64,000 nt of DNA from Irregularibacter muris (GTDB lineage Bacteria > Bacillota > Clostridia > Eubacteriales > Garciellaceae). The translations under genes and the position numbers were made by a program. Shown one piece after another: positions 15,653-24,811 of the stretch (position 1 is its first letter; every line of letters starts with the position of its first letter). The notes under the pieces were generated by a model, which was not told where the DNA came from, ran no database searches, and saw nothing but the letters and a program-made list of their open reading frames with translations. The stretch covers positions 1-64,000 of the forward strand of contig NZ_JANKAS010000012.1 in NCBI RefSeq assembly GCF_024622505.1. Direction: 5' to 3'.

Positions 15653-18019
15653 TTATTTTTTGTTATTTCCGATCATTAAAGCTACGTTTTCGGGAGATAA
15701 GGGTAATTTATAAAAATTGATTCCCAGTGCATCATAAAGAGCATTTCCTATTGCAGAGGGCACTGAAATCATAGGATGTTCACCAATACCGCGAGCCCCA
15801 TAAGGACCATCAACTTGAGCTGTTTCAGGATCTTCTATATAGATGGGAACAATTTCATCTGGAATATCCTTAGCAGTAGGTATTTTATTATCGGTAAAGG
15901 AAGGATTAAGTAGTCTTGCGTCTTGATTAAATTTATATCCCTCGACGATAGCTGAACCTACTCCCTGAATAATTCCTCCGAATACTTGACCATCAACTAA
16001 TTTTTTATTGATAACCTTTCCAATATCAAAAGCAGATGCAATCTTGAAAATGTGTATTTCACCTGTTTCAATATCTACCTCTAAATCTACACCATGGGCA
16101 CCAAATGTCCATACCAGACCTGGCCTACCTTGACCTGTTTCAGGATGTGGGTTTGTTAAACCACTTGCCATATAAATTCCATGGGAGATTACCGGTCCGC
16201 CAATACCATTACCATTTTCATAAACATAACCCATTGCCAATTGGGTATATGGAATGCGCCTATGGGTATGATGGGTGTGGTAAATTTCTCCATCTCCATG
16301 GGTCAATTCGTCTGGATGACATCTCAAAACTTGGGCTGCCACTTCCTTCATTTGATTAACCATATTTTTTGCAGCTTTTCGTACAGCATTACCACCCATG
16401 AATGTATATTTAGATGCAACGGTATTCCAATCATAGGGATGTTTGTCGGTATCAACATTCCACACCACTTCAATGTTTTCTATGGGTATACGTAATTCTT
16501 CAGCGGCTACCTGGGCCATTATCGTATTAGCACCTTGTCCCATATCTACAGCTCCAATCATAACCTTTACATGTCCATCTTCATCCATTTGCATGATGGC
16601 AGCAGTAGAGGTATAGCTAGGCATAGCTGGTGCTTTTTGTAACATTGCAAAGCCTTTTCCACGTATTTTTCCAGATTTTATTTCCACTTGGCGCTGTTCT
16701 TCAGTTTTACGTCCTGTCCAACCAATCTCCTTTGCTACTGCTTCTAAACAAGCCTTTGGATCTCCAGTAGTTGGATATACTAATTCACCACTTATGGTAG
16801 TTGTTCCTGGACGCAGTAAGTTTTTCAGTCTGAACGCATAGGGATCTATTCCTATTTTCTGTGCAACAATATCCATATGTCTTTCTACTGCCCAATGGGT
16901 TTCTAAATGACCAAATCCACGATAGGCTGTACTAAATACCTTATTGGTATAAATAGTACGAGAATGTAATTCTATATTGGGGATTACATAGGGGCCTGCA
17001 CCAGAATAAACTGCTGTTTTTCCAACGTTTACCCCATAGTCTGCATATGCACCGCTATCCCAATCATGATAGACAATCATAGAAGTTATCGTACCATCTT
17101 TTTTGATTCCAGTTTTAAATCTACTTCTCATTCCTGCACGGGTAGGAAGTAAATTAAATTCCTCTTCTCGAGTGGCTTTTAACTTCACTGGACGTCCTTT
17201 GACAGCTCGGGAAAGAATAGTTACCAGTGGTTCAAGATGAACCCCTGCTTTTCCTCCAAATCCACCGCCGATATAGGGAACGATAACATGAACATCACTT
17301 TTAGGTATTCCTAAAGATTTGGCCAAAAGCTGACGTACTGCAAAAGGGGACTGTGCAGATGACCATATTTTAACCTTATTAGAGTAGGGATCTGCTTGAG
17401 CAATGGCCACATGGGTTTCCATTGGAACATGGGCCACGGCAGGAACAGAAAATTCATCTTCAAATATATAATCTGCTTCCTCAAATCCCTGTTCTGTATC
17501 TCCTTTTTTGGTTCTATTCCAACTTGCTATATTGGTATGAGCTTGAGGAAAGAATACCCCTTCCATATGCTCATAAGTATGAAGTTTTTCATGAACTAGG
17601 ACTTTTCCCTCTAGAGCCTCATCGACATTATGAACAATAGGTAATTCCTTGTATTCCACCTTAATTAAAGAAATGGCACGCTCTGCAACAATTTCATTTT
17701 CTGCGATAACAGCGGCAACGATTTCACCTTGGTATCTTACCTTATCTCTGGCTATGATGTTTTTATCCACCATATATAATCCAACTAGGTAAGGTGCATC
17801 TGTCCCTGTAACAATTGCCTTTACGCCAGAGAGTGTCTCTGCTTCAGATGTATCAATAGATACTATTTCCGCATGGGCATAGGGAGAATGTAGAACCTTT
17901 GCATAAAGCATACCAGGTAGCTCCATATCATGAACATAGATTGCTTGACCTGTTACCTTTTCCTGCGCTTCTTTTCTATCATAAGATTTACCAATATGCT
18001 TATATTGTTTTTCATTCAT
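15653..18019 (-). CDS. Molybdenum hydroxylase large (Mo-binding) subunit, xanthine dehydrogenase/aldehyde oxidase family
   Basis: 788 residues, standard length for the separate Mo subunit. The first 120 residues form the aldehyde oxidase hammerhead domain (KVTGQAIYVHDMELPGMLYAKVL). The Mo-pterin contacts are GGGFGGK (251-257), AYRGFG (365-370), the MGQGANT loop and the catalytic base Glu747 in GARGIGEHP. Residue 258, after GGGFGGK, is Ala. Mammalian xanthine dehydrogenases have Glu there, while the E. coli-type enzymes do not, so purine hydroxylation is possible but unproven. Arg367, which orients purines or acids, is retained. The start codon overlaps the FeS-subunit stop (TAATG). Confidence 0.9.
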   Translation of the reverse strand: MNEKQYKHIGKSYDRKEAQEKVTGQAIYVHDMELPGMLYAKVLHSPYAHAEIVSIDTSEAETLSGVKAIVTGTDAPYLVGLYMVDKNIIARDKVRYQGEIVAAVIAENEIVAERAISLIKVEYKELPIVHNVDEALEGKVLVHEKLHTYEHMEGVFFPQAHTNIASWNRTKKGDTEQGFEEADYIFEDEFSVPAVAHVPMETHVAIAQADPYSNKVKIWSSAQSPFAVRQLLAKSLGIPKSDVHVIVPYIGGGFGGKAGVHLEPLVTILSRAVKGRPVKLKATREEEFNLLPTRAGMRSRFKTGIKKDGTITSMIVYHDWDSGAYADYGVNVGKTAVYSGAGPYVIPNIELHSRTIYTNKVFSTAYRGFGHLETHWAVERHMDIVAQKIGIDPYAFRLKNLLRPGTTTISGELVYPTTGDPKACLEAVAKEIGWTGRKTEEQRQVEIKSGKIRGKGFAMLQKAPAMPSYTSTAAIMQMDEDGHVKVMIGAVDMGQGANTIMAQVAAEELRIPIENIEVVWNVDTDKHPYDWNTVASKYTFMGGNAVRKAAKNMVNQMKEVAAQVLRCHPDELTHGDGEIYHTHHTHRRIPYTQLAMGYVYENGNGIGGPVISHGIYMASGLTNPHPETGQGRPGLVWTFGAHGVDLEVDIETGEIHIFKIASAFDIGKVINKKLVDGQVFGGIIQGVGSAIVEGYKFNQDARLLNPSFTDNKIPTAKDIPDEIVPIYIEDPETAQVDGPYGARGIGEHPMISVPSAIGNALYDALGINFYKLPLSPENVALMIGNNKK

Positions 18020-18552
18020 TATTTCAACTCCTCTCTTTCCCTTTTGGCTGCAGATAATACCGCATCAATGATTGGAATATATCCTGTACAACGACAGAAA
18101 TTCCCCGCAAGGGCTTCTTGCACTTCCTCTATACTAGGGTCAGGCTGTCTATCCAATAAAGCACGTGCTGACATGAGCATACCAGGAGTACAAAATCCGC
18201 ATTGTAGGGCATCTTTTTTAATGAATTCTTGTTGAAGGATAGAGATTTCATTGTCATTGGCTAGGCCTTCTACAGTTAGAATATTTGCCCCTTCAGCTTC
18301 TACAGCCAAAATTAGGCATGAGTTAACAGGTTCACGATTCATAATAATAGTACAAGCTCCACACTCACCTTCACCACAACCTTCTTTGGTGCCAAAGAGT
18401 TTTAACTCTAAACGCAAAAAATTAAGCAGGGTCATAGTGGGATCTACTACAGCATGAACTTTTTCCCCATTTACAATGCAATTTACTGTAATAGGTGGTA
18501 AGCCCGAAGGAATATGTTCAAAGCAGTTATTTTGATTATGTTTATCACACAT
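18019..18552 (-). CDS. Molybdenum hydroxylase small (2x[2Fe-2S]) subunit
   Basis: 177 residues from the ATG at 18552; a TTG three codons earlier is possible. Plant-type cluster ligands Cys59, Cys64, Cys67 and Cys79 lie in CGEGECGACTIIMNREPVNSC. The second, unusual cluster uses Cys118, Cys121, Cys153 and Cys155 (CGFCTPGM and NFCRCTGY). It carries electrons between the Mo and FAD subunits. An N-terminal extension of about 20 residues (CDKHNQNNCFEH) with two extra cysteines is not part of the usual fold. The ORF is tightly coupled to both neighbours. Confidence 0.94.
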   Translation of the reverse strand: MCDKHNQNNCFEHIPSGLPPITVNCIVNGEKVHAVVDPTMTLLNFLRLELKLFGTKEGCGEGECGACTIIMNREPVNSCLILAVEAEGANILTVEGLANDNEISILQQEFIKKDALQCGFCTPGMLMSARALLDRQPDPSIEEVQEALAGNFCRCTGYIPIIDAVLSAAKREREELK

Positions 18553-18553
18553 A

Positions 18554-19408
18554 TTACTCAATCCCCCTTTCTAAAAGTTCCATCAAGCCTCTTTTAACTA
18601 AAACACTTGATGCATGTAAGCGATAATCTTTAGATGAGCGGACATCAGAAATTGGATGAATATGATTAGGAATTTCTTTTCCTACCCAGTTAGCCAGTTC
18701 TAATGTTAAACCTTTAGACATAATTTTCCCCTCAAGTTCAGTAAGGCGTATAGGTGTAGGAGCTACTGCTGATAAAGCAATAAAAGGTTTTTTGTCCTTT
18801 GTTAATCGTATAGCGGAGCCCACGGTTGCCAAATCATGACCTTTGATACGGGATTGTTTTAGATATATACTTACATCTCCTTCTTCTATCTCAGGAATGA
18901 ATATTTCCATAACTATCTCATCTTTTTCTAGAATTGTTTGCTTTACGCCAGTAAAAAACTTATCCATTTGGACTATGCGTTTCCCTTGGGGACCAATAAT
19001 ATGAACTTTGGCGTTAAAAATCAAAAGTGGAGCCGCTAAATCTGCTCCGGGGGAAGCGTTACATATATTTCCTACTAAAGTTGCTCTATTTCTTAATTGA
19101 TAGGAAGCCAAAGAATCAGTTGCCTGTGCAAGGGCTGTATACTTTTTACGAATAATTTGAGAATTGGCAACTTGGTTTGCCGTTACTGCTGCCCCAATAG
19201 ACAACCCTTCACCAGGAATATATTCAAATTTTTTGGTGTCAGGAATACCTTTAATATCTAGAATATGTTGACAATTTTCTATATTTCGACGTAGTAGTAT
19301 CATTAAATCAGTACCACCCGCTAAAATTTTAGTATCATCATTTTTTTCTAGATATCCTATTGCTTCTTCAAAACTATGTGGTTTGAAATAATCAAATGTA
19401 CTTAACAT
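18554..19408 (-). CDS. Molybdenum hydroxylase medium (FAD-binding) subunit
   Basis: 284 residues of the CoxM/XdhB type. FDYFKPHSFEEAIGYLEKN is followed by the FAD pyrophosphate loop ILAGGTDLMILLR, and NLVGNICNASPGADLAAPLLIF, read here as RATLVGNICNASPGADLAAP, is the second FAD contact. It passes electrons from the FeS clusters to NAD(P)+ or another acceptor. It is the first gene of the operon, behind a strong GGGAGG site and a promoter flanked by two operators. Order FAD-FeS-Mo is common in clostridial hydroxylases. Confidence 0.93.
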   Translation of the reverse strand: MLSTFDYFKPHSFEEAIGYLEKNDDTKILAGGTDLMILLRRNIENCQHILDIKGIPDTKKFEYIPGEGLSIGAAVTANQVANSQIIRKKYTALAQATDSLASYQLRNRATLVGNICNASPGADLAAPLLIFNAKVHIIGPQGKRIVQMDKFFTGVKQTILEKDEIVMEIFIPEIEEGDVSIYLKQSRIKGHDLATVGSAIRLTKDKKPFIALSAVAPTPIRLTELEGKIMSKGLTLELANWVGKEIPNHIHPISDVRSSKDYRLHASSVLVKRGLMELLERGIE

Positions 19409-19510
19409 AACTTTCCTCCCTTTTAGTAAATTACTTAACGAGTTAAACGATTACAAAAAATTATACCTCCTTTTCCATTTTAGGTATATCACTCATCTTC
19501 CTAAAGTTTG

Positions 19511-19562
19511 TGACATATGTCATTTATAATTCCCATTATACTCCATTGATGACATATGTCAA
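19511..19562 (-). promoter_or_regulatory. Mo-hydroxylase promoter with two identical palindromic operators
   Basis: On the minus strand TTGACA (19562-19557) and TATAAT (19540-19535) are separated by 16 bases, a near-consensus promoter. The 12-bp palindrome TGACATATGTCA occurs exactly twice, at 19550-19561 overlapping the -35 box and at 19511-19522 near the expected transcription start. The centres are 39 bp apart. This is the arrangement of a repressor that binds both sites and blocks polymerase. The regulator is not encoded next door. Confidence 0.8.
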
Positions 19563-19784
19563 TAACTATCTGTTGTTTGTTTTAAGGTAGTGATTAATTA
19601 TTTTTTAATGATATACATCTGATTTAATATAAAACTATATAAGATATATTTTTGTATAGGGGTAGTATAGATTTTTTATATAGGCGAATTATGATATCTT
19701 ATAGTTAGTATAATATCATCAATCAATTGTATAGAAAAATAAAACTTATTAATATCAAAAAATAAGATATAGAATATTTTAATA

Positions 19785-19844
19785 AAGAACCAGAGCAGGC
19801 CTTTTTGATCACAATAAAGAAAGAAAAGGTCTGTTCTGGTTCTT
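19785..19844. terminator. Long hairpin at the end of the PadR/ABC exporter operon
   Basis: AAGAACCAGAGCAGGCCTTTT at the left and AAAAGGTCTGTTCTGGTTCTT at the right are complementary with two mismatches and enclose a short A-rich loop. It sits just past the minus-strand permease stop. The sequence from 19563 to 19784 holds no visible gene. Confidence 0.8.
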
Positions 19845-19846
19845 GA

Positions 19847-21415
19847 CTAACAATACTTATGAAATACTTTTTGCAGAGGATAAATTACGCTTTTTTCTAA
19901 TTCCCTAGATATCAATAAATACACTATAGCCGTTCCCAATATTACGGCAATCAAGGGAATACCCTTATTGAGCAACACAAAGGAGATAACAATAGGAGCA
20001 ATTCCTTGCAATAGTAGGATAGCCTCCATGTGTAATGTCTTGTTTCCATGGACAATGACATAAATTTCCTCTAGTACATTCCTCATGGCGGTCAATAGGG
20101 TGTAATAGGAGAAGAAAGGAAGGACAATAGCCAACACTAGAACAATCCTAAAATCCTTAAGTAGCCATCCCCCTACCCCTAGAATCAGAAGACCCATGAG
20201 AGTGGATAAAATAAAGGGCAACAATAGATATCCCCTTAACATACTCACTGACCTTATAGGAAAGGAAGATAGAAAATAATTGGCTTCATAATGTTCTTGT
20301 AAGGGGAACAACATGCTTTGTCCTAGAATATATAGGAAATAGAAAATAAGAAGAAGGGACATGGGATTCCCCTTTGTGGAAAAAATAACGCCAATGCTTA
20401 AGAACAAATATATTCCATAGGGAAATAAATACTGTCCAGGTTGTTTAATGAATTGGGATAGATTTCTCCAAAGAAATATTTTAGAATTTCTATAATAGCC
20501 TGGTATGGAGAGAAAGTATCTTTTTTCCTTCTTATCCTTCCTTTTACCTAGCTTTTTTGCCTCTCCTGTCATTCCTAAGCTATTTAAGGTTTTAATCTGG
20601 TTTTGATGTTTACTTGCCTCCTTGAGATATTCCAACGCTGTACTTTTCATAAGGACAATAGAAAAAATGATAGAAATTATAGTGACCAACAAAAGTAGAG
20701 GGAAATAATTAAAATCCAAGGGGACAGAGAAAACTTCCCTAGGGGCAAATTCTCCCATAGGTAGCAATGATTTCTTAGCAAAATAAACCATCCATATCTG
20801 GAACAATAGGACAATACCCAAAAGAGTAAAAGAAAATATTTTTACATATTTTAAAAATAGTAGAATTAATCTTTTTATTTTTGGGGGGAGATGAAAAGAA
20901 AGCCACTGAAAATTGATCATACAGATACCTAGCATTCCTATTTGGGATAGAATCACCATAGTTTGTTTAAGCCATTCATGGGGATACAATATATGAAATA
21001 TTGGGGCAATGATAATAGAAAGGGCTAGAACAATAAAGAGATTTTTTAGATGCTGTAAAAACCATTCCAAAAATATATACTGTATCCGGGGAATAGGCAG
21101 AGAAAATAAAAAATAGGTATCTCCAGTACTATAGTGCATGGGAGGAGTAGTTAACCCTTTAATGGCAAATTGAAGAAGTAATAGTATAGAGATCGTCAAT
21201 CCAAAGTTTAGAGGGATGCTGCCGAATAGAGTAGCCACTCCCTGTAAAATCACTGGTGGATTATTCCATATACTTCTATAAAACAGAATAAAGAAGAAGC
21301 CTAAGAATATCAAATACACGAGACTAAAGTCTAAATAATAGTCTAGTTTATCTCTAAATTTATTCCACTTACCCTTATAACGCTTTTTAAGGAGAAAAAT
21401 ATAGGCTTTATTCAT
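19847..21415 (-). CDS. ABC exporter membrane subunit (large ABC-2-like permease)
   Basis: 522 residues from ATG 21415, placed behind GGAGGAGATC. About twelve hydrophobic segments are arranged in two halves, separated by a charged loop near residue 290 (KKLGKRKDKKEKRYF). This large two-half layout resembles EcsB-like permeases rather than the short ABC-2 type. The gene start lies within the ATPase gene (8-base overlap), so the two form one transporter. The cargo is unknown. PadR control suggests export of a toxic compound or lipid-active agent, which is inference. Confidence 0.78.
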   Translation of the reverse strand: MNKAYIFLLKKRYKGKWNKFRDKLDYYLDFSLVYLIFLGFFFILFYRSIWNNPPVILQGVATLFGSIPLNFGLTISILLLLQFAIKGLTTPPMHYSTGDTYFLFSLPIPRIQYIFLEWFLQHLKNLFIVLALSIIIAPIFHILYPHEWLKQTMVILSQIGMLGICMINFQWLSFHLPPKIKRLILLFLKYVKIFSFTLLGIVLLFQIWMVYFAKKSLLPMGEFAPREVFSVPLDFNYFPLLLLVTIISIIFSIVLMKSTALEYLKEASKHQNQIKTLNSLGMTGEAKKLGKRKDKKEKRYFLSIPGYYRNSKIFLWRNLSQFIKQPGQYLFPYGIYLFLSIGVIFSTKGNPMSLLLIFYFLYILGQSMLFPLQEHYEANYFLSSFPIRSVSMLRGYLLLPFILSTLMGLLILGVGGWLLKDFRIVLVLAIVLPFFSYYTLLTAMRNVLEEIYVIVHGNKTLHMEAILLLQGIAPIVISFVLLNKGIPLIAVILGTAIVYLLISRELEKSVIYPLQKVFHKYC

Positions 21416-22160
21416 GGGTTTGATCTCCTCCTTCCCATAGAGCAAAATAGATATCTTCCAGACTACTATTTTGAGCCAGCTTTGTTTGTCGTTTTATCTC
21501 ATGAAGACTGCCCTTGGCTAGAATTTCTCCCTTTCGCAAAATCATAAATCTTTCACACATTTTTTCTGCGGCATCTAAAATATGCGTAGCGATAATAATG
21601 GTCTTTCCCTCTTGATGTAAATCAGCAATAATTGTTTTTAAATCCCGAACGGCTCTGACATCCAAGCCTGTAAAAGGCTCATCAATCAATAAAATATCTG
21701 CATCATGGATGAGGGCGCAGCAAACAGCTACTTTTTGTCTCATTCCCTTAGAGAAGTTTGAGGGAATCATATTTTTCTTCTCCCATATTCCAAACCTTTT
21801 CAATAGATTTGTCCCTCTATGGACAAACTCATTTTCCTCCATTTCAAAGGCCATGGCTACAAATTTCAGATGTTCCCACACCGTAAGATCCTTATACAAA
21901 AGAGGTAGCTCCGGTATGTAGGATAGGGATTTTTTAGCAGAAATCTCATCCTTAGCAATAGGCACATCATGAATAAGAATCTCTCCCTTAGTTGGTTTTA
22001 TCAGCCCTAGTATATGCTGAATTAAAGTACTTTTCCCCGCGCCATTTTCTCCAATAATTCCTAGGATTTCTCCTTTGTTTATTTCAAGATGAATATTTTT
22101 AAGCACCCAGTCCTCATCATATTTTTTCCATAAATCTCTCACTTCTACAATTGAGCTCAA
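21408..22160 (-). CDS. ABC transporter ATP-binding subunit
   Basis: 250 residues. Walker A is GENGAGKST near residue 37. The Q-loop region is YIPELPLLYKDLT, the signature is FSKGMRQK and Walker B is ILLIDEPFTGLD, with the switch His in IIATHILD. The initiator is TTG, supported by AAAGGAGAGG eight bases upstream. It pairs with the overlapping large permease and is third in a padR-DUF-ATPase-permease operon. Confidence 0.9.
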   Translation of the reverse strand: MSSIVEVRDLWKKYDEDWVLKNIHLEINKGEILGIIGENGAGKSTLIQHILGLIKPTKGEILIHDVPIAKDEISAKKSLSYIPELPLLYKDLTVWEHLKFVAMAFEMEENEFVHRGTNLLKRFGIWEKKNMIPSNFSKGMRQKVAVCCALIHDADILLIDEPFTGLDVRAVRDLKTIIADLHQEGKTIIIATHILDAAEKMCERFMILRKGEILAKGSLHEIKRQTKLAQNSSLEDIYFALWEGGDQTHE

Positions 22161-22215
22161 TACAAAACCTCTCCTTTTTTATTTTTTGTGACCATACAAT
22201 AACAATTTTAGGGTT

Positions 22216-22911
22216 TTAATCAACAATTCTTTTATATACTTCTACCACAATAATAGCAACAACCATTCCAAGGATGTAAGGAAGATATTGATGCAGATAG
22301 AAGGAGTATTGGAAAACATCTTCACCAAAAATAGTTCGAATTAAAAACATTAGAAACATAGCGATAAGGATTAAAATTCCTAAGGGGTATTCAGTACTGT
22401 CTCTATGGATATTGATTCTAACAAAAGGTAATCTGGGATGCAAGGGAACATTTAATGCATTCCGTTTGGACTTTCGTGTAAAAGGAATGAGGATTAATGA
22501 AAAAATGTTAGAGAGATAGAGCTGATTCATTGTAATTTGAAGGCTGATGACACCACTGTCTATAGAATTTATGAGGGTGAATACTCCTAGAAAAATTAAC
22601 ATCCATACAAAATATCTTTGGATAAAGTTTAACACCCGATAAAGTATACTTTTGCTATCTTCAACCTCATTAATGATGAATTGACAAAAGAATTCATAAT
22701 CTTCTCCAATAATCATTTCTGCAGGCTTTCCTTCTTGTTGGGCTTGTAATAACATATCCATAATTTGCTGCAGGATTTCTTCTCTCTCGATATTTCTCAA
22801 ATCACTATTCTTCATATAAGAAATCATACTCTTATATAAAGACAGATTTCTCTTGTTTAATTTCTTTTGGGTTTGCAGCCGGATTGTTTTTAATTTCCAT
22901 TCTAAAAACAT
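22216..22911 (-). CDS. Membrane protein with N-terminal helical domain (DUF1048/DUF1129-like)
   Basis: 231 residues. The first 90 are a soluble helical region: LYKSMISYMKNSDLRNIEREEILQQIMDMLLQAQQEGKPAEMIIG, then DYEFFCQFIINE, the pattern seen in small helical domains that commonly accompany PadR regulators. Four membrane segments follow (about 98-118, 125-143, 175-195 and 205-226). The gene starts three bases after the padR stop, using GGAGGAATAG inside padR, so the two are co-expressed. The domain may sense membrane state or assemble with the exporter; its function is not established. Confidence 0.65.
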   Translation of the reverse strand: MFLEWKLKTIRLQTQKKLNKRNLSLYKSMISYMKNSDLRNIEREEILQQIMDMLLQAQQEGKPAEMIIGEDYEFFCQFIINEVEDSKSILYRVLNFIQRYFVWMLIFLGVFTLINSIDSGVISLQITMNQLYLSNIFSLILIPFTRKSKRNALNVPLHPRLPFVRINIHRDSTEYPLGILILIAMFLMFLIRTIFGEDVFQYSFYLHQYLPYILGMVVAIIVVEVYKRIVD

Positions 22912-22914
22912 TAC

Positions 22915-23235
22915 CTATTCCTCCAATACATGATCAACATTTTCTTTAATATGTTTCCAAGAATTAATAAATTCTTTTAATTCCTTATGGCCATCTTCTG
23001 TTAGGTAATAATATTTTCGCATGGGACCTAGGGGAGATTTTTTCATCTCTGAGCGAAGTAGTTTCCTTTTTTCTAGCCGGATGAGAATAGGATAGACACT
23101 TCCTTCAGAAATCTCTTGAAAACCATATTCCATAAGCTTCTCTACAATCTCATATCCATAGGTTTCATATCGACTAACAATTCTCAATATGCATCCTTCC
23201 AACAATCCCTTTAGCATCTGTGTAGTTTTCGCCAC
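22915..23235 (-). CDS. PadR-family transcriptional regulator
   Basis: 106 residues starting at GTG, preceded by AGGTGAATAA. The winged-helix DNA-binding domain is clear: GLLEGCILRIVSRYETYGYEIVEKLMEYGFQEISEGSVYPILIRLEKRKLL, then the wing SPLGPMRKYYYLTEDGHKEL. A short C-terminal helix (ELKEFINSWKHIKENVDHVL) gives dimerisation, as in the small PadR-s2 group. It heads the operon with the helical membrane protein and the ABC exporter, so autoregulation plus control of the exporter is expected. Confidence 0.92.
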   Translation of the reverse strand: MAKTTQMLKGLLEGCILRIVSRYETYGYEIVEKLMEYGFQEISEGSVYPILIRLEKRKLLRSEMKKSPLGPMRKYYYLTEDGHKELKEFINSWKHIKENVDHVLEE

Positions 23236-23276
23236 TTATTCACCTACTTTGTATTGCATAATAGATCTTACTAATA

Positions 23277-23309
23277 GGGTATACCTACTACTATGTAATG
23301 TCAAGTAGT
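23277..23309 (-). promoter_or_regulatory. Candidate promoter and PadR operator
   Basis: ACTACT (23287-23292) and AGTAGT (23304-23309) form a dyad with 11 bases between them, 50-75 bases upstream of padR. The dyad overlaps a minus-strand TTGACA (23304-23299). The -10 element is less clear, ATACCC or TATACC near 23277-23283. PadR proteins often bind dyads of this size; that it binds this one is inference. Confidence 0.45.
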
Positions 23310-23516
23310 TCTTCATAAAATCTAGACAGCGTAAGAAAAAAATTAAAATTCCATGATATAGTAAGTAATTTTATGATATTGTTTGGGGAGAAAGAATATT
23401 TTGTAATATAATAATAGATAATCAATCTGTCCTTGGAATTAAACTTCAAAAATTAAAATCCTAATTCAATGGGGACAATAGGCAGAGGAAAGATATAATT
23501 TGACAAAAGACAAGGG

Positions 23517-24059
23517 GTGTATGTATTGGAGGAATATTTTTTAATTATTCATATTATCGTTATTATACAAGTTTGTAGAACCACTTATGGGATCATCAAT
23601 AGCATAAGAAAAAGAAAGAAATGCGGAGAGATTATTTTAGAAGCAGAAACCTCTTTTTTCAAAGAAGATCATCTCTTGTCCCTCCTTCTTTTTTCTTTAA
23701 TATTTTATTTATTGGCAAAAAAATATCCTGCAAATTTTGAGATGAATCTTTCTACACTACTTCCCTTAATTCTCTTAGCTTTAGTTACACTTATGGATCT
23801 TATCTACTATGGCTCTCTAAAAAAGGGCATTGCCCAGGGAGGAATCATCGGGGAAAATGGCGTATTAGAATGGAAAGAGATTGAAGATTTTGATTGGGGA
23901 GAAAAGATTTTTTCCAAAAGAACATTGATTTTGAGGGTGGACCGAAAAAAGACTCTTTATCAGAAATACTTACTTGCTAAGTATTTACGCTTAAATGTTT
24001 TACCAGAGAAAAAAAGAGATTTTACCAAGAGCATCAAGGAAAAGCTAAAAAAGCATTAA
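23517..24059 (+). CDS. Membrane protein with C-terminal DUF5673-like domain
   Basis: About 180 residues. There is an N-terminal hydrophobic helix (about 5-25), then two further membrane segments (about 52-65 and 80-99). The cytosolic tail GIAQGGIIGENGVLEWKEIEDFDWGEK resembles DUF5673, a small domain frequent in clostridial membrane proteins. The start is uncertain: GTG 23517 has AAGGG immediately before it, while GGAGG at 23528 would serve a rarer initiator a little downstream. It is 24 bases upstream of a YhfC-family gene and probably co-transcribed. Confidence 0.6.
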   Translation: MYVLEEYFLIIHIIVIIQVCRTTYGIINSIRKRKKCGEIILEAETSFFKEDHLLSLLLFSLIFYLLAKKYPANFEMNLSTLLPLILLALVTLMDLIYYGSLKKGIAQGGIIGENGVLEWKEIEDFDWGEKIFSKRTLILRVDRKKTLYQKYLLAKYLRLNVLPEKKRDFTKSIKEKLKKH

Positions 24060-24083
24060 AGAAAATAAAAGGGGGAAGGAGTT

Positions 24084-24797
24084 ATGAGTATACTTGTTAT
24101 GATTTCAGTCTTCATCACCATTGTTATCTCAATAGTTTTACCTATAATAGTGGTGTGGCGGCTATATCGAAGGGATAGGAAAACATTAAAATGGGCCTTA
24201 GTAGGTGGGTTGACCTTTTTCATAACCCAAATTCTCATAAGAATTCCTGCCCTGAATTATCTAAATTTCAGACCTTGGTATATTGTTCATATTGCATCCA
24301 ACACCTGGATATTAGGATTGTTTTTGGGATTTACTGCTGCTTTGTTTGAAGAGGGAGGACGATTCCTAGCTATGAGAACCCTCCTAAGGGAAAGAATCAC
24401 CTGGTTTAAGGGATTTGCCTTTGGAGTGGGCCATGGGGGGATAGAGGCTATACTTTTAGTAGGCGTGCCTTATATAAAAGAATGTATCACTCAATTTACT
24501 ACGGGTACCAGTACCCTACAGATGCTTTCCTATAAGAATATTCTTTTAGCTGGTGTAGAGAGATTACTTGCCATGACCATACATGTGGGACTTACCTTTC
24601 TAGTATTGTACGGGATAAAGAAGAAAAAAATCATCTATTTCCTTTATGCCCTCGTGGCTCATACCCTGGTGGATGCCCCAATCCTATGGATAAGAAACCC
24701 ATTATTTCTTTGGGGATATTTAGTCCTATGGACAATAATCCTACTGGTCACTACCCTTAGTTTTAAGGGGAAATTTGATGAGAATTTATTTATATGA
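24084..24797 (+). CDS. YhfC-family intramembrane metalloprotease-like protein
   Basis: 237 residues with about seven membrane helices. The family's polar motifs lie in the helices: EEGGR (89-93), GHGGIE (116-121), and HTLVDAP near residue 212. Glu and His residues in such positions are typical of CAAX-protease-like membrane hydrolases, and YhfC (COG4377) is grouped with these on fold grounds. The activity is unproven. The ribosome site is GGGGGAAGGAG. The ORF overlaps the first, weaker start of the following lipoprotein, so the two are probably co-expressed. Confidence 0.78.
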   Translation: MSILVMISVFITIVISIVLPIIVVWRLYRRDRKTLKWALVGGLTFFITQILIRIPALNYLNFRPWYIVHIASNTWILGLFLGFTAALFEEGGRFLAMRTLLRERITWFKGFAFGVGHGGIEAILLVGVPYIKECITQFTTGTSTLQMLSYKNILLAGVERLLAMTIHVGLTFLVLYGIKKKKIIYFLYALVAHTLVDAPILWIRNPLFLWGYLVLWTIILLVTTLSFKGKFDENLFI

Positions 24798-24811
24798 GAG
24801 GAGAGGGAGAA

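Noticed and set aside
15653-18019. Several open frames antisense to the molybdenum hydroxylase subunits
   Set aside because: They lack ribosome sites and family motifs and mirror the codon pattern of the true genes.
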